DNA of 64,000 nucleotides from Polaribacter sargassicola (GCF_021991835.1 NZ_JAHDAU010000002.1:186001-250000), one strand, 5' to 3'; shown: positions 35,969-45,734, counted from the first letter of the stretch. The notes: generated by a model not told the origin, from the letters alone. Translations and numbers: made by a program.

Positions 35969-36937
35969 TTATTCTGAAAATTTTAAACTTAAAGAATATG
36001 TAGAACTATATGGTACTCCTTTCTTTTTGGCAGGAGTCCAACCATCCATTTCTAACAAAACTCTTTCTATTTCTTTATTGTAAGCCAAAGTTAAACCTTT
36101 AACTATGTTTACATCTTCTACACGACCTTTATCGGTAACTAAAAAATTAATCAAAACCTCTCCTCTAGCTGCAGCAATATTAGGGTTAAGAGTTTTATTT
36201 ATATATTTTCTTAAAGAAGTTTGATTCGGTTTTTTATAGTATGCTTCGGTTTTTTCTGTTTTATACATAGAAGCATCACCATTTAAATTCCAATTAATTC
36301 CTTTTACAAGTTTTCCTTTTTTATACGTTTCTTCATACCTTTTAAGTTTGTCTTTAAAAGCAGTCCAAAGTCCATTTTTTAAACCATCTTTATAACTACC
36401 TTTTACAAATAAGCTATCACTATCAAAAAACTGAGCAAAACCAGTACCTTCTTTTACTGTATGTCTACCTTTATCATCCCAAAAATTAATTACAAAATTA
36501 TTTGTTCCATTATTTTGTTCGTTTGATACTATTTCTTCTTCAATTTTTTTCTTTCCATTTTTGTAATAATAAGTCCAAAGTCCGTTTCTTTTCCTCCCTT
36601 GTTCGGTTTCTCCTTCAGACGATTTTTGTCCATTATCATGATATGAAACATAAGTTCCTTCAGATTTTAACTCTTGAAGTCCCAAGGTTTTAAACTTAGA
36701 TTCTAAAACAAATTCTTCTTTAAATTTATTATACAAGTACTTTTCTACTTTATAAGTGTCTTTTACCTCGTTTACATCAACCTCTTTTAAAACAACCAAT
36801 GTATTTGTTTTTACATCGGTAGCTTTATTATTTTTATAATATAAAGTATCACCTACTTCATAATAAAAATTATATTGGGCAAAACTGTTATAAGTTGTTA
36901 TTGTTATTAAAATAATTGTTATTAGAGTATATTTCAT
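35969..36937 (-). CDS. Exported MORN-repeat protein with TonB C-terminal domain
   Basis: 322 residues. Signal peptide MKYTLITIILITITTYNSFA, then two or three MORN-like repeats (YHDNGQKSSEGETEQG, GLWTYYYKNGKKK, GLWTAFKDKLKRYEETYKKG), and a TonB C-terminal fold (LINFLVTDKGRVEDV, LLEMDGWTPAKKKG). It has no Pro-rich span and no retained membrane anchor, so it is unlikely to energise receptors directly. The TonB-like domain may instead bind a periplasmic partner. It lies between coaD (4 bp) and the M14 gene (6 bp). Confidence 0.78.
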   Translation of the reverse strand: MKYTLITIILITITTYNSFAQYNFYYEVGDTLYYKNNKATDVKTNTLVVLKEVDVNEVKDTYKVEKYLYNKFKEEFVLESKFKTLGLQELKSEGTYVSYHDNGQKSSEGETEQGRKRNGLWTYYYKNGKKKIEEEIVSNEQNNGTNNFVINFWDDKGRHTVKEGTGFAQFFDSDSLFVKGSYKDGLKNGLWTAFKDKLKRYEETYKKGKLVKGINWNLNGDASMYKTEKTEAYYKKPNQTSLRKYINKTLNPNIAAARGEVLINFLVTDKGRVEDVNIVKGLTLAYNKEIERVLLEMDGWTPAKKKGVPYSSTYSLSLKFSE

Positions 36938-36941
36938 TTTT

Positions 36942-37406
36942 CTATTCCTTAATCCTTACTGTATCTGGTACAAAACCTCTATAATCTCCATTATTTCTAA
37001 TAACATCTCTTACAATAGATGATGATATATAGCTTTTACCTGAAGAAGTTAGTAAAAAAATTGTTTCTATTTCTGTTTCTGTTAATTTTCTATTTGTATG
37101 TGCTATTGCTTTTTCAAACTCAAAATCTGCTGGGTTTCTAAGACCTCTTAATATATAGTCTGCATTTTGTTCTTTACAAAAGTTTACCGTTAGCCCTTGG
37201 TAAGTTAAAACCTTTATTTTAGGTTCGTCTTTAAAGCATTCTTCTATAAATTTTTTTCTATCTTCTAGAGAAAACATATATTTTTTATCGGCATTAATAC
37301 CAATTGCAATAATAAGCTCATCAAACAATTTTACTCCTCTATCTATAATATCGTAATGTCCTAATGTTATAGGATCAAAAGATCCCGGAAAAATTGCTCT
37401 TCTCAT
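36942..37406 (-). CDS. coaD: Pantetheine-phosphate adenylyltransferase
   Basis: Fourth step of coenzyme A synthesis: 4'-phosphopantetheine plus ATP to dephospho-CoA. 154 residues, normal. FPGSFDPITLGHYDII has the (T/S)xGH nucleotidyl-transfer motif and the C-terminal ISSSIVRDV block carries the second signature. Ddl lies 44 bp upstream on the same strand. Confidence 0.95.
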   Translation of the reverse strand: MRRAIFPGSFDPITLGHYDIIDRGVKLFDELIIAIGINADKKYMFSLEDRKKFIEECFKDEPKIKVLTYQGLTVNFCKEQNADYILRGLRNPADFEFEKAIAHTNRKLTETEIETIFLLTSSGKSYISSSIVRDVIRNNGDYRGFVPDTVRIKE

Positions 37407-37450
37407 TTTTTTTATTCTTTTAAAAACCTCTTTTTTATAACAAAACTACT

Positions 37451-38425
37451 TTATTTTAAAGCAGATTCAATTGCATTTTCAAATAATTGACTTAAAGTTA
37501 TACCTGCAACTTTTGCTTGTTGTGGTAAAATACTTTCTTCTGTTAAACCAGGCACTGTATTCATTTCTAAAAAATAAGGTTCTCCATCAACAAAAATATA
37601 TTCTGATCTAGAAAAGCCAGACATATTTAAAACTTTATAAACTTTTTTAGCTACAAGTTCTACTCTATTTTTTTCTTCTTCTGATATTCTTGCAGGTGTA
37701 ATTTCTTGTGATTTCCCTTCGTATTTTGCTTCATAATCAAAAAAATCATTTTCCGAAACAATTTCTGTAATTGGTAATACTTTTATTTCATTCTGATATT
37801 CAATTACTCCTACAGACACCTCTGTACCATCTAAAAAAGATTCAATTAAAATTTCTGAATCTTCTTTGTATGCATTTTCTATAGCTGGCAACATTTCTTG
37901 TTTTGTATGTACTTTAGAAATACCATAACTAGATCCTGCATTGTTTGGTTTAACAAAACAAGGCAAGCTTACTTGCTCTATAATTTTATCTACATCTATA
38001 ACATCTCCTTTGTTTAAATATGTAGAAATAGCCGTTTTTATACCGTATTTTTTTACAACACTTAACGTATCTCTTTTATTAAAAGTAAGTGCCATTTGAT
38101 AGTAAGGTGCAGAAGTATGCTTTAATCCTATTAAATTAAAATATGCTAAAAGCTCTCCATTTTCTCCAGGATTACCATGAATTGCATTAAAAACACAATC
38201 AAAATTAATTTTAGCATTCTTAAAAGTAAAAGAAAAATCATTTTTATCAATTACATATTCATTTGCATCATCATCTAAAGCAACCCATTTATCCTTTAAA
38301 ATATGCACTCTAAAAGGGTTGTATTTTTCTTTGTTTAAATGCTTATAAACAACATTTCCACTAGTTAAAGAAATGTTTACTTCGGATGAAAAACCACCCA
38401 TTACAATAGCTATATTTTTTTTCAT
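37451..38425 (-). CDS. ddl: D-alanine--D-alanine ligase
   Basis: ATP-grasp ligase of peptidoglycan precursor synthesis, 324 residues. Seen: MGGFSSEVNISLTSG at the start (EVxxS), HGNPGENGELLAYF, the ATP-grasp block CFVKPNNAGSSYGISKV, and FLEMNTVPGLTEESILPQ at the end. The start of the divergent PASTA gene is 92 bp away; both serve the cell envelope. Confidence 0.95.
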   Translation of the reverse strand: MKKNIAIVMGGFSSEVNISLTSGNVVYKHLNKEKYNPFRVHILKDKWVALDDDANEYVIDKNDFSFTFKNAKINFDCVFNAIHGNPGENGELLAYFNLIGLKHTSAPYYQMALTFNKRDTLSVVKKYGIKTAISTYLNKGDVIDVDKIIEQVSLPCFVKPNNAGSSYGISKVHTKQEMLPAIENAYKEDSEILIESFLDGTEVSVGVIEYQNEIKVLPITEIVSENDFFDYEAKYEGKSQEITPARISEEEKNRVELVAKKVYKVLNMSGFSRSEYIFVDGEPYFLEMNTVPGLTEESILPQQAKVAGITLSQLFENAIESALK

Positions 38426-38489
38426 TGACGTAAAATAATAAAAACAAATTTATCAAAATAATTATAGAAACAGCAACGTTTACTTTTTA

Positions 38490-38497
38490 TATCTTTG
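38490..38497 (+). promoter_or_regulatory. Candidate -7 element of the PASTA gene
   Basis: TATCTTTG matches TAnnTTTG exactly and lies 20 bp upstream of the ATG at 38518. No convincing -33 box. Confidence 0.45.
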
Positions 38498-38517
38498 CGT
38501 GTTCCAAAAATCTAAAA

Positions 38518-39075
38518 ATGAGTATTCTTAAGTTTCTAAAAAGTAAGTATTTCTTTATACAAATTGCAGTTGCTATTGCTGGTTTATTAATCTTTATTTT
38601 TGCTTTAAAATTTTGGTTAAAAACCTCTACAAATCACGATCAAAAAATTCAGGTTCCTAATTTACATAAGATGTCTATAGAAAATGTAAATAGAACACTT
38701 GAAGAACTTAATTTAGGTTACATTGTTATTGATAGCGCTAGTTTTAACCCAGAATACCCTAAAAAATCTGTAATAGAACAAAGCCCAGAAGCTGGCGATT
38801 TTGTAAAAGAAAAACGTAAAATTTATTTAACGTTAAACCCTTCTAAATATAGAGATATTAGTATACCAGATTTAAACGGAAGTACTAAAAGACATGCCAT
38901 TTCTCAATTACGTTCTAAAGGTTTAAATGTAGACACAAGCTATACTTATGTTAAAGATATAGGTAAAGATGTTGTACGTGGTCTACTTTATAAAAAGAAA
39001 GTTTTAAATCCTGGTGATCAATTACCTCTAAATTCTATAGTAGAATTGGTTTTAGGTGACGGAGAAGGAAATTAA
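38518..39075 (+). CDS. Membrane-anchored PASTA-domain protein
   Basis: 185 residues: a cytosolic N-terminus, one membrane helix (about 12-31), then two PASTA domains (about 45-112 and 113-184; IQVPNLHKMSIENVNRTL and ISIPDLNGSTKRHAISQL). No kinase domain is attached. PASTA modules bind peptidoglycan or beta-lactam-like ligands in Ser/Thr kinases and PBPs. It lies next to ddl and 33 bp before the pseudouridine synthase gene. Confidence 0.88.
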   Translation: MSILKFLKSKYFFIQIAVAIAGLLIFIFALKFWLKTSTNHDQKIQVPNLHKMSIENVNRTLEELNLGYIVIDSASFNPEYPKKSVIEQSPEAGDFVKEKRKIYLTLNPSKYRDISIPDLNGSTKRHAISQLRSKGLNVDTSYTYVKDIGKDVVRGLLYKKKVLNPGDQLPLNSIVELVLGDGEGN

Positions 39076-39108
39076 TAATAAATAAACTTTGCCACCAAAA
39101 AAAATAAA

Positions 39109-40149
39109 ATGCAACAAAAACAACCCCAAGATATAGAGAATGATGATTTATATGAACATTATAGATTTATAGCAAGCGAAGGTCAAATACCTTTAAGAGT
39201 TGATAAATTTTTAATGAATTTTATAGAAAACGCAACAAGAAGCAAAATACAACAGGCTGCCAAAGCTGGTAATATTTTAGTAAATGAAGTTGTAGTAAAA
39301 TCTAATCATAAAGTAAAACCTAATGATGTTATAAGAGTTGTTTTATCATATCCGCCTGCAGAAAATTTATTGGTTGCAGAAGATATTCCTCTTAACATTG
39401 TTTATGAAGATGATACCGTAATTGTAGTTAATAAACCAGCCGGAATGGTTGTACATCCTGGTCACGGAAATTATTCTGGCACATTGGTAAACGGGTTAAT
39501 TCATCATATAGAAAATTTGCCAAATAATTCTAATGAAAGACCTGGTCTAGTCCATAGAATTGATAAAGATACCAGCGGATTATTAGTAATTGCTAAAACA
39601 GAATATGCAATGGCTAATTTATCTAAACAATTTTTTGATAGAACAACAGAGCGTTTGTATTACGCTTTAGTTTGGGGAAATATTGAAGATGATGAAGGTA
39701 CAATAGAAGGTAATATTGGCCGTAGTTTAAAAAATCGTTTGCAAATGGCTGTTTTTCCTGATGGAGATTTCGGTAAACACGCTGTTACTCATTTTAAAGT
39801 TTTAGAAAGATTAACCTACGTTACTTTAGTACAATGCAAATTAGAAACTGGTAGAACACATCAAATTAGAGCCCATTTTAAACATATTGGTCATACTCTT
39901 TTTAATGATGAACGTTATGGTGGAAATGACATTTTAAAAGGAACAACTTTTACAAAATACAAACAGTTTGTAAACAATTGTTTTAAAGTTTTACCTAGAC
40001 AGGCATTACATGCAAAAACACTAGGTTTTACACACCCAACAACAGGAGAATTTATGCAATTTAATTCTGAAATACCTGATGACATTACCGAGTGCTTAGA
40101 AAAATGGAGAACTTATTCTGAAAACTCTAAAGATGTTGAATTAGAATAA
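39109..40149 (+). CDS. RluA family 23S rRNA pseudouridine synthase
   Basis: Converts specific uridines of rRNA to pseudouridine. The S4 RNA-binding domain covers about residues 25-90 (LRVDKFLMNFIENATRSKIQ), and the catalytic domain has the HRIDKDTSGLLVIAKT motif with its Asp. Length 346 fits RluD-like members. It follows the PASTA gene by 33 bp and is convergent with the GNAT gene. Confidence 0.92.
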   Translation: MQQKQPQDIENDDLYEHYRFIASEGQIPLRVDKFLMNFIENATRSKIQQAAKAGNILVNEVVVKSNHKVKPNDVIRVVLSYPPAENLLVAEDIPLNIVYEDDTVIVVNKPAGMVVHPGHGNYSGTLVNGLIHHIENLPNNSNERPGLVHRIDKDTSGLLVIAKTEYAMANLSKQFFDRTTERLYYALVWGNIEDDEGTIEGNIGRSLKNRLQMAVFPDGDFGKHAVTHFKVLERLTYVTLVQCKLETGRTHQIRAHFKHIGHTLFNDERYGGNDILKGTTFTKYKQFVNNCFKVLPRQALHAKTLGFTHPTTGEFMQFNSEIPDDITECLEKWRTYSENSKDVELE

Positions 40150-40157
40150 TTAATTTG

Positions 40158-40655
40158 TTAGTTAATTATTTTACTTCTTCTTTCTAACAACATATTATCT
40201 TGCCAAACTCCATTTAGTTTGGCAATTTTTTCTTTATAACCAATAATCCTAAATCCACATTTTTTATGAATCTGAATACTAGCTTTGTTCTCTCTAAAAA
40301 TACTTGATTGTAAAGACCAAATAGAATGTTCTTCGCTAATTTTAATTAATTTATTTAATACTTTCTCACCCAATCCCTTACCTCTTTCTGTCTCTTTTAC
40401 ATACACACTAACCTCTACAACTCCTTTATAAACAGCTCTCTTAGAAGTTGCAGATAAACTTCCCCAAGCTACAATCTTATTATCTTCCTGTAAACCAATT
40501 CTTCCTATAGAAAGATATTTGTTATTCCAAGTTTTCCAATCTGGCACTTCTGTTTCAAAAGTAGCTATTTGGGTAGCTATGCCTTCTTTATAAATAGCCG
40601 CAACTTGCTTATAATTTTCTTTATTAATAGTTACAAATGATAAAAGCGTTTCCAT
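40158..40655 (-). CDS. GNAT N-acetyltransferase, phosphinothricin-acetyltransferase-like
   Basis: 165 residues, single GNAT domain: IYKEGIATQIATFETE at the start (typical of Pat/YncA members), VEVSVYVKETERGKGLGEKVL (acetyl-CoA pyrophosphate loop, RGKGLG) and IQIHKKCGFRIIGYKEK. Relatives acetylate phosphinothricin, methionine sulfone or similar amino-acid analogues. Substrate unknown here. Confidence 0.85.
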   Translation of the reverse strand: METLLSFVTINKENYKQVAAIYKEGIATQIATFETEVPDWKTWNNKYLSIGRIGLQEDNKIVAWGSLSATSKRAVYKGVVEVSVYVKETERGKGLGEKVLNKLIKISEEHSIWSLQSSIFRENKASIQIHKKCGFRIIGYKEKIAKLNGVWQDNMLLERRSKIIN

Positions 40656-40794
40656 TCTAATTTATTTACAATAGTTCAAATTTAAAACCTTTTACTAAAA
40701 TAATAATTTACTATTAAAAAACACAAAACTATTACATTTACTTATACCATTATTATATATTACATTTAAAATATTTTTAAGAAAGCAAGAATCC

Positions 40795-40823
40795 TTTGTA
40801 CTTTTATACTCTAATTATTCTTG
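40795..40823 (+). promoter_or_regulatory. Candidate promoter of yaaA
   Basis: TTTG (40795-40798), 17 bp, then TATTCTTG (40816-40823), one mismatch from TAnnTTTG and 11 bp before the yaaA ATG. Pattern match only. Confidence 0.4.
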
Positions 40824-40834
40824 AACAATAACAC

Positions 40835-41593
40835 ATGAAAATCATTATATCTCCAGCAAAATCTTTAGATTTTGATAGCAAAGTACCTACAAACTTATAC
40901 ACACAACCTCGTTTTTTAGATCAATCTAATAAACTGAATAAAAAATTAAAAACTCTTTCTAAAAATAAATTATCTGAACTAATGAAAATTTCTGATGATT
41001 TAGCTGCATTAAATTATGAAAGAAATCAATCTTGGCAAACTCCTTTTACTACAGAAAATGCAAAACAAGCCATTTACTCTTTTACAGGAGCTGTATTTCA
41101 AGGGATTGATGTAAATTCTTTAGAAGAAGAGAAAATTCCTTTACTACAAGAAAACTTAAGAATTTTATCTGGCCTTTACGGCTTGTTAAAACCATTAGAT
41201 TTAATACAACCTTATAGATTAGAAATGGGTACAAAATTAAAGGTTGGTAGAGCTGAAAACTTATACAAATTTTGGGATACCACTATTGCAAATTCATTAA
41301 ATAATGAATTAGAAGATAACGAATTGTTAGTTAATTTAGCGAGTACAGAATATTTTAAAGCAATACCTAAAAAAGTTTTAAAAGCACCTATGATTACACC
41401 TATTTTTAAAGATTTTAAAAATGGTGAATATAAAGTTGTGATGACTTACGCTAAAAAGGCGCGCGGATTAATGGTACGTTATATTATTGATAATAATGTA
41501 AATACTATAGAAGATTTAAAAGGTTTTAATGTTGATAAATATCGTTTTTCTGAAGAATTATCTTCTGGAAATGATTTGGTCTTTACACGATAA
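40835..41593 (+). CDS. yaaA: Peroxide stress protein YaaA
   Basis: DUF328/UPF0246 protein of 252 residues that limits free iron and DNA damage during peroxide stress in E. coli. Recognised by MKIIISPAKSLDF at the start, FTGAVFQGID, LSGLYGLLKPLDLIQPYRLEMGT and YAKKARGLMVRYII. Single gene; convergent with the serine dehydratase gene. Confidence 0.93.
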   Translation: MKIIISPAKSLDFDSKVPTNLYTQPRFLDQSNKLNKKLKTLSKNKLSELMKISDDLAALNYERNQSWQTPFTTENAKQAIYSFTGAVFQGIDVNSLEEEKIPLLQENLRILSGLYGLLKPLDLIQPYRLEMGTKLKVGRAENLYKFWDTTIANSLNNELEDNELLVNLASTEYFKAIPKKVLKAPMITPIFKDFKNGEYKVVMTYAKKARGLMVRYIIDNNVNTIEDLKGFNVDKYRFSEELSSGNDLVFTR

Positions 41594-41603
41594 AAAAGTG
41601 AAC

Positions 41604-41656
41604 AGTATTCAGTGTTCTGTTTTCAGCAAACATCTGCAAACTGCCCACTGAATACT
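41604..41656. repeat. Inverted repeat with CAGT words between yaaA and sdaA
   Basis: AGTATTCAGTG (41604-41614) and CACTGAATACT (41646-41656) pair perfectly over 11 bp across a 31-nt loop that holds further CAGT/ACTG words. It fills a convergent gap, so a shared terminator is possible. The composition resembles the repeat at 56651. Confidence 0.55.
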
Positions 41657-41668
41657 ACTTACTAAACA

Positions 41669-43093
41669 CTAACAATCTACAATTCTTACAGTTACAGCTA
41701 AACCTCCTTCAGATGTTTCTTTGTAGTTTTTATTCATATCTTTAGCAGTTTCCCACATAGTATCAATCACTTTATCTAAAGGTACTAAAGATTCTTTTGG
41801 ATTTGTTTCTAAAGCCATTTCTGCTGCATGAATTGCTTTTATAGCTCCCATAGAATTTCTCTCTATACAAGGTACTTGCACCAAACCAGCAATAGGATCG
41901 CAAGTTAACCCCAAATGGTGTTCCATTGCTATTTCTGCAGCCACTAAAGATTGCGCTGGCGTACCACCTAACAATTCGGTTAAAGCTCCTGCTGCCATTG
42001 CAGAAGACACCCCTATTTCTGCCTGACAACCACCCATTGCTGCAGAAATTGTGGCATTTTTTTTAAAAATACTTCCAATTTCGCCAGCAACTAATAAGAA
42101 TTTTTTAATGTGATTAAAATCGGCTTTATGGTTTTCTATTACTAAATAATACATTAAAACAGCCGGAATTACACCTGCGCTTCCGTTTGTTGGTGCAGTT
42201 ACTACTCTGCCTAAAGATGCATTTACCTCATTTACAGACAATGCAAAACAGCTTACCCATTTTAAAATTTCTCTAAATTTTACTTCGATACTTCTAATTG
42301 CTGTAATCCATTCTTTTGGATTATTATAACTACCATCTTTTATTAATTTTTGATGAGTTTCAAAAGCTCTTCTTTTTACATTTAAACCACCAGGTAAAAT
42401 TCCTTTTGTATGACAGCCAAGGTACATGGACTCTAACATTGTATCCCAAATTCTAAGTAATTCTGCATCAATTTTATCAGAAGAATTTAAAACCAATTCG
42501 TTTTGCAAAACAATATCAGAAATTAATAAATTTTCTTTTTCGCAATAATTTTCTAATTGAATAGCTCTGTTGATTGGAAAAGGAAAATTTTGTTTATTGA
42601 TTTCTATTTCTTCCTCTAAATGATCTGTTTCTTGTACAAAAAAACCTCCACCTATAGAATAATAAGTCTCTGTAGATATTTCTTTCCCTTCAGAAAAACC
42701 TCTAAATGTTACTCCATTGGCATGAAAAGGCAAAAACTCTCTATTAAAAACAATAGAATCTTTAAAAAAAGGAATTTTTTTACCTCCTTTAAAGTGAATT
42801 TCTTTTTGTGTATTTATTCTATCAACAATTATAAAAAGATCTTCTATTGGTATATACTCTGGGTCTGCTTCACTTAAACCTAAAAGAATTGCTACATCGG
42901 TTGCATGCCCTTTACCTGTTAATGATAAAGAACCATACAAATCTACTTTAACAGCATCTATACTATTAAAAATCTCTATTTCTCTTAACTTATTAACCCA
43001 TGCTTGGGCTGCACGCCAAGGACCTAAGGTGTGTGAGCTTGATGGGCCAACACCAATTTTAAGCATATCAAAAACACTAATAAACTGCGACAT
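41669..43093 (-). CDS. sdaA: L-serine ammonia-lyase (iron-sulfur, single chain)
   Basis: Converts L-serine to pyruvate and ammonia. 474 residues, with alpha and beta domains in one chain: GPSSSHTLGPWRAA near the start, APTNGSAGVIPAVL, GGCQAEIGVSSAMAAGAL and the cluster Cys residues in LTCDPIAGLVQVPCIERNSMG. It is the sole gene between DUF2853 and yaaA; a terminator hairpin separates it from DUF2853. Confidence 0.95.
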   Translation of the reverse strand: MSQFISVFDMLKIGVGPSSSHTLGPWRAAQAWVNKLREIEIFNSIDAVKVDLYGSLSLTGKGHATDVAILLGLSEADPEYIPIEDLFIIVDRINTQKEIHFKGGKKIPFFKDSIVFNREFLPFHANGVTFRGFSEGKEISTETYYSIGGGFFVQETDHLEEEIEINKQNFPFPINRAIQLENYCEKENLLISDIVLQNELVLNSSDKIDAELLRIWDTMLESMYLGCHTKGILPGGLNVKRRAFETHQKLIKDGSYNNPKEWITAIRSIEVKFREILKWVSCFALSVNEVNASLGRVVTAPTNGSAGVIPAVLMYYLVIENHKADFNHIKKFLLVAGEIGSIFKKNATISAAMGGCQAEIGVSSAMAAGALTELLGGTPAQSLVAAEIAMEHHLGLTCDPIAGLVQVPCIERNSMGAIKAIHAAEMALETNPKESLVPLDKVIDTMWETAKDMNKNYKETSEGGLAVTVRIVDC

Positions 43094-43127
43094 TCGTAAA
43101 GATTAAACTTATTATGTCTGTAAATGT

Positions 43128-43158
43128 AAAAAATCCAACTCAATGAGTTGGATTTTTT
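43128..43158 (-). terminator. Intrinsic terminator of the DUF2853 gene
   Basis: A perfect 15-bp stem (43128-43142 with 43144-43158; TCCAACTCA/TGAGTTGGA) with T runs on both outer sides lies 21 bp after the DUF2853 stop. Confidence 0.85.
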
Positions 43159-43178
43159 ATTTAAAATATAATTTTATA

Positions 43179-43517
43179 TTAACTATAGATAGCTTCTTTA
43201 CCAAACTCTACAGCCAATAAATAATAAACTACAGCTCTATATTTACTTCTTTCAGATTTACCTATAGTTTCAATTACTTTATCTATAGCAGCATCTAACT
43301 GAGGCCCATCTTCTAAACCTAACTTTTTAATTAAAAAATTATTTTTAACTGTTAATAATTCTTTAGCATCAGAACCAGATACTGTCTCTGCATCTCTTTT
43401 ATAAATAGACGGCCCTAAACCTTTTGTTACAGCTTTTAATAAGTCTGCATTATAGTCTAGACCTTTATCGTCCATAAACTTAGAATACTGTGCTACTTTT
43501 TCGTCAAATTTACTCAT
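43179..43517 (-). CDS. DUF2853 family protein
   Basis: 112-residue helical cytosolic protein. The opening SKFDEKVAQYSKFMDDKG and the block AVTKGLGPSIYKRDAETVSGSD are those of DUF2853, whose function is unknown. It stands alone with its own terminator and is divergent from dnaK; 246 bp lie between the starts. Confidence 0.88.
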   Translation of the reverse strand: MSKFDEKVAQYSKFMDDKGLDYNADLLKAVTKGLGPSIYKRDAETVSGSDAKELLTVKNNFLIKKLGLEDGPQLDAAIDKVIETIGKSERSKYRAVVYYLLAVEFGKEAIYS

Positions 43518-43624
43518 GATTTCTTTTTTTAGTATTAGATTTATTTAATTTAAAGTTGAGCTTCATCAAATATAAGAAATAAAAAAACACCTCTAATATT
43601 CTTTCACTACACTTTATTAGATAC

Positions 43625-43641
43625 ACATTATGTCATAATGT
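43625..43641. promoter_or_regulatory. Perfect palindrome upstream of dnaK
   Basis: ACATTATG-T-CATAATGT, 17 bp, containing TGTCA-type half sites (TGTCATAATGTCAC), followed at 43674 by another TGACA. It lies about 60 bp upstream of a sigma-54-like promoter, a distance typical of an enhancer-binding protein site. No protein can be named. Confidence 0.5.
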
Positions 43642-43697
43642 CACAATAAAATTCATTTTTTTTTTAAATAAACTGACATTTGCCTATTAAAAAGCAG

Positions 43698-43713
43698 TTG
43701 GCACAGCCTTTGA
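43698..43713 (+). promoter_or_regulatory. Sigma-54-like promoter of dnaK
   Basis: TTGGCACAGCCTTTGA matches the sigma-54 consensus (TGGCAC-N5-TTGC) except for A in place of the final C. It lies 50 bp upstream of the dnaK ATG. No CIRCE element and no sigma-32 boxes are visible. Confidence 0.55.
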
Positions 43714-43763
43714 CTAATACAGATTGTAAAATTGAATTAAAAAATTAATATAAATAAATTATT

Positions 43764-45668
43764 ATGAGTAAAATAATTGGAATTGATTTAGGAACAACAA
43801 ACTCTTGTGTTTCTGTAATGGAAGGTAACGAGCCTGTTGTAATTCCTAATGCTGAAGGAAAAAGAACAACACCATCTATTGTTGCTTTTGTTGAAGGAGG
43901 AGAACGTAAAATTGGTGACCCTGCAAAAAGACAAGCAGTAACTAACCCTACAAAAACAGTTTATTCTATTAAACGTTTTATGGGTAATAAATTTTCTGAA
44001 TCTGCAAAAGAAGTACAAAGAGTACCTTATAAAGTAGTAAAAGGAGATAATGATACACCTCGTGTAGATATTGATGGTCGTTTATATACACCACAAGAAA
44101 TTTCTGCAATGGTGTTACAAAAAATGAAAAAAACAGCTGAAGACTATTTAGGAACAGATGTTACTGGTGCTGTTGTTACTGTACCTGCATATTTTAACGA
44201 TGCACAAAGACAAGCTACAAAAGAAGCTGGTGAAATTGCTGGTTTAAAAGTAGAAAGAATTATTAATGAGCCAACTGCTGCTGCATTAGCTTATGGTTTA
44301 GACAAAGCAAATGACGATAAAAAAATTGTTGTTTTTGACTTTGGTGGTGGTACGCATGACGTTTCTATCTTAGAATTAGGTGATGGTGTATTTGAAGTTT
44401 TAGCTACTGATGGTGATACGCATTTAGGTGGTGATGATGTTGATGAAAAAATTATTAACTGGTTAGCAGAAGAGTTTCAAGCTGAAGAAAATATGGACTT
44501 ACGTAAAGACCCAATGGCTTTACAACGTTTAAAAGAAGCTGCAGAAAAAGCAAAAATAGAGTTATCTAGTTCTTCTTCTACAGAAATTAACTTACCTTAT
44601 GTTACTGCTACTGCTAGCGGACCAAAACACTTAGTAAGAACTTTAAGTAGAGCTAAATTTGAGCAATTAATAGACGATTTAGTAAAAAGAACAATAGAAC
44701 CTTGTAAAACAGCTTTAAAAAATGCTGATTTATCAACTTCTGAAATTGATGAAATTATCTTAGTTGGTGGTTCTACAAGAATACCTGCAATACAAGAAGC
44801 TGTAGAAAAATTCTTTGGTAAAGCGCCAAGTAAAGGTGTAAACCCAGATGAAGTTGTTTCTTTAGGTGCTGCTATACAAGGTGGTGTTTTAACTGGTGAT
44901 GTAAAAGATGTATTGTTATTAGACGTTACACCTTTATCATTAGGTATTGAAACTATGGGGAATGTTTTCACAAAATTAATTGATGCAAACACAACTATTC
45001 CTACAAAAAAATCTCAAGTATTTTCAACTGCTGTAGATAACCAACCATCTGTAGAAATCCATGTTTTACAAGGAGAAAGAGCAATGGCTGCAGATAATAA
45101 TACAATTGGTCGTTTCCATTTAGATGGCTTACCACCAGCACAAAGAGGTGTACCTCAAATTGAAGTAACTTTTGATATTGATGCAAATGGTATTATTAAA
45201 GTATCTGCTTTAGATAAAGGAACAAACAAATCTCACGAAATTAGAATAGAAGCTTCTTCTGGTTTATCTGAGGAAGAAATCGAAAAAATGAAACGTGATG
45301 CAGAAGCTAATGCTGATGCAGATAAAGCTGCTAAAGAAACTGCTGAAAAAGTAAATGGAGCGGATTCTATGATTTTTCAAACAGAAAAGCAATTAAAAGA
45401 ATTTGGTGATAAATTATCTGCAGATAAAAAAGATCCAATTGAAGCTGCTTTAGTAGAATTAAAAGCTGCACATGAATCTAAAGACTTAGCACAAATTGAT
45501 GCTGCTATGGAAAAGATTAATGAAGCTTGGAAAGTTGCCTCTGAAGAAATGTATGCTGCTGAACAAGCTGCAGGTGGTGCTAATGCCGGTGCACAAGGTC
45601 AGCCAGAAGCTGGTAATGCAGACCAAGGAGATAATGTAGAAGATGTAGACTTTGAAGAAGTAAAGTAA
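43764..45668 (+). CDS. dnaK: Chaperone protein DnaK (Hsp70)
   Basis: ATP-dependent chaperone, 634 residues. [18 protein letters not shown] opens the ATPase domain; [29 protein letters not shown] and [10 protein letters not shown] follow. The substrate domain starts near residue 385 ([10 protein letters not shown]). A disordered acidic tail ends in EDVDFEEVK, the DnaJ/GrpE-type EEVD-like end. There is no dnaJ or grpE gene nearby. It is monocistronic, with its own terminator at 45735. Confidence 0.98.
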   Translation: MSKIIGIDLGTTNSCVSVMEGNEPVVIPNAEGKRTTPSIVAFVEGGERKIGDPAKRQAVTNPTKTVYSIKRFMGNKFSESAKEVQRVPYKVVKGDNDTPRVDIDGRLYTPQEISAMVLQKMKKTAEDYLGTDVTGAVVTVPAYFNDAQRQATKEAGEIAGLKVERIINEPTAAALAYGLDKANDDKKIVVFDFGGGTHDVSILELGDGVFEVLATDGDTHLGGDDVDEKIINWLAEEFQAEENMDLRKDPMALQRLKEAAEKAKIELSSSSSTEINLPYVTATASGPKHLVRTLSRAKFEQLIDDLVKRTIEPCKTALKNADLSTSEIDEIILVGGSTRIPAIQEAVEKFFGKAPSKGVNPDEVVSLGAAIQGGVLTGDVKDVLLLDVTPLSLGIETMGNVFTKLIDANTTIPTKKSQVFSTAVDNQPSVEIHVLQGERAMAADNNTIGRFHLDGLPPAQRGVPQIEVTFDIDANGIIKVSALDKGTNKSHEIRIEASSGLSEEEIEKMKRDAEANADADKAAKETAEKVNGADSMIFQTEKQLKEFGDKLSADKKDPIEAALVELKAAHESKDLAQIDAAMEKINEAWKVASEEMYAAEQAAGGANAGAQGQPEAGNADQGDNVEDVDFEEVK

Positions 45669-45734
45669 GCAGAGATTCTGAATTTATTTCAGTATTCTTT
45701 CAAAAAAAAAGAAAACATATTTTCTTAATATTAC

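Noticed and set aside
44330..44360. GGGTHDVS instead of GGGTFDVS in DnaK as a possible lesion
   Set aside because: The His variant is, to my knowledge, usual in flavobacterial DnaK, and the rest of the ATPase domain is intact.
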